Source: an uncultured Deinococcales bacterium
GTDB lineage: Bacteria; Deinococcota; Deinococci; Deinococcales; Trueperaceae
Length of the DNA: 5,566 nucleotides
Direction: 5' to 3'
Assembly: GCA_937934635.1 (NCBI GenBank)
Contig: CALGZD010000241.1
Span: forward strand, 1 to 5,566
Below the pieces are notes generated by a model. That model worked only from the letters and a program-made list of their open reading frames with translations, searched no databases and was not told the DNA's origin. How positions within the stretch are numbered: position 1 is the first letter of the stretch; each line of letters opens with the position of its first letter. This document shows positions 5,464-5,566 of this stretch, in pieces. The position numbers were made by a program, and so were the translations under genes.

Positions 5464-5566
5464 GTGAAGAGCAAACTGTAGATAGAATAACCAGTCGCCA
5501 TCATCCTGACTACGAAGTTGTTATGTACAAATATGTGGGTGTGGAAAGTAGTCATACACTTGACTT
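5460..5566 (+). CDS. nuoF: NADH-quinone oxidoreductase subunit F, N-terminal fragment
   Basis: The ATG at 5460 overlaps the nuoE stop as ATGA, and the frame stays open to the window edge (35 full codons). NuoF is the FMN- and NADH-binding subunit with a [4Fe-4S] cluster, but those domains lie beyond the window. The visible part ends in VGVESSHTLD, which fits the segment before the family's GGY motif, where a DSHTLDxY-like sequence is usual. Gene order (directly after nuoE) and coupling support the call. Confidence 0.85.
   Translation, partial: MSEEQTVDRITSRHHPDYEVVMYKYVGVESSHTLD

Overview
The window holds the start of an NADH:quinone oxidoreductase (respiratory complex I) operon on the + strand, in the order nuoA, nuoB, nuoC, nuoD, a small unidentified membrane-protein gene, nuoE, and the first codons of nuoF. 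A divergent, incomplete gene for a secreted tyrosine-rich repeat protein occupies positions 1-962 on the - strand. An 868-base gap without a convincing gene separates the two.

Organism: a bacterium, probably Gram-negative, with moderately low GC. NuoC and NuoD are separate proteins (not fused as in E. coli). NuoD carries the [11 protein letters not shown] and DPVMGDVD signatures that I recall from Thermus-type NuoD, while NuoA has an ESG loop like E. coli NuoA. A proteobacterial lineage is plausible (a zetaproteobacterium is only a guess), but the window does not settle it.

Layout: 1-962 (-) is a precursor with a signal peptide, a possible PepSY-like module, a Val/Thr/Ala-rich stretch, and blocks of (D/N)xxG(Y/F) pentapeptides. 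A 75-codon period is partly duplicated, and the gene runs off the left edge. Positions 963-1830 hold candidate promoters for both flanking genes, several strong inverted repeats, a perfect 12-base tandem repeat, and two long complementarities arranged as in a pseudoknot. Positions 1831-5566 are the nuo genes, tightly packed with 1-nt and 4-nt stop/start overlaps at nuoC/nuoD and nuoE/nuoF.

How the genes work together: NuoE and NuoF form the NADH-oxidising tip of the peripheral arm. NuoB, NuoC and NuoD form the connecting module, with terminal cluster N2 and the quinone pocket between NuoB and NuoD. NuoA is part of the membrane arm at the quinone entrance. The 95-residue two-helix protein between nuoD and nuoE is not a standard complex I subunit. 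With the hairpins on both of its borders, it is the most unusual part of the operon. The other candidates for something new are the structured gap and the repeat protein.
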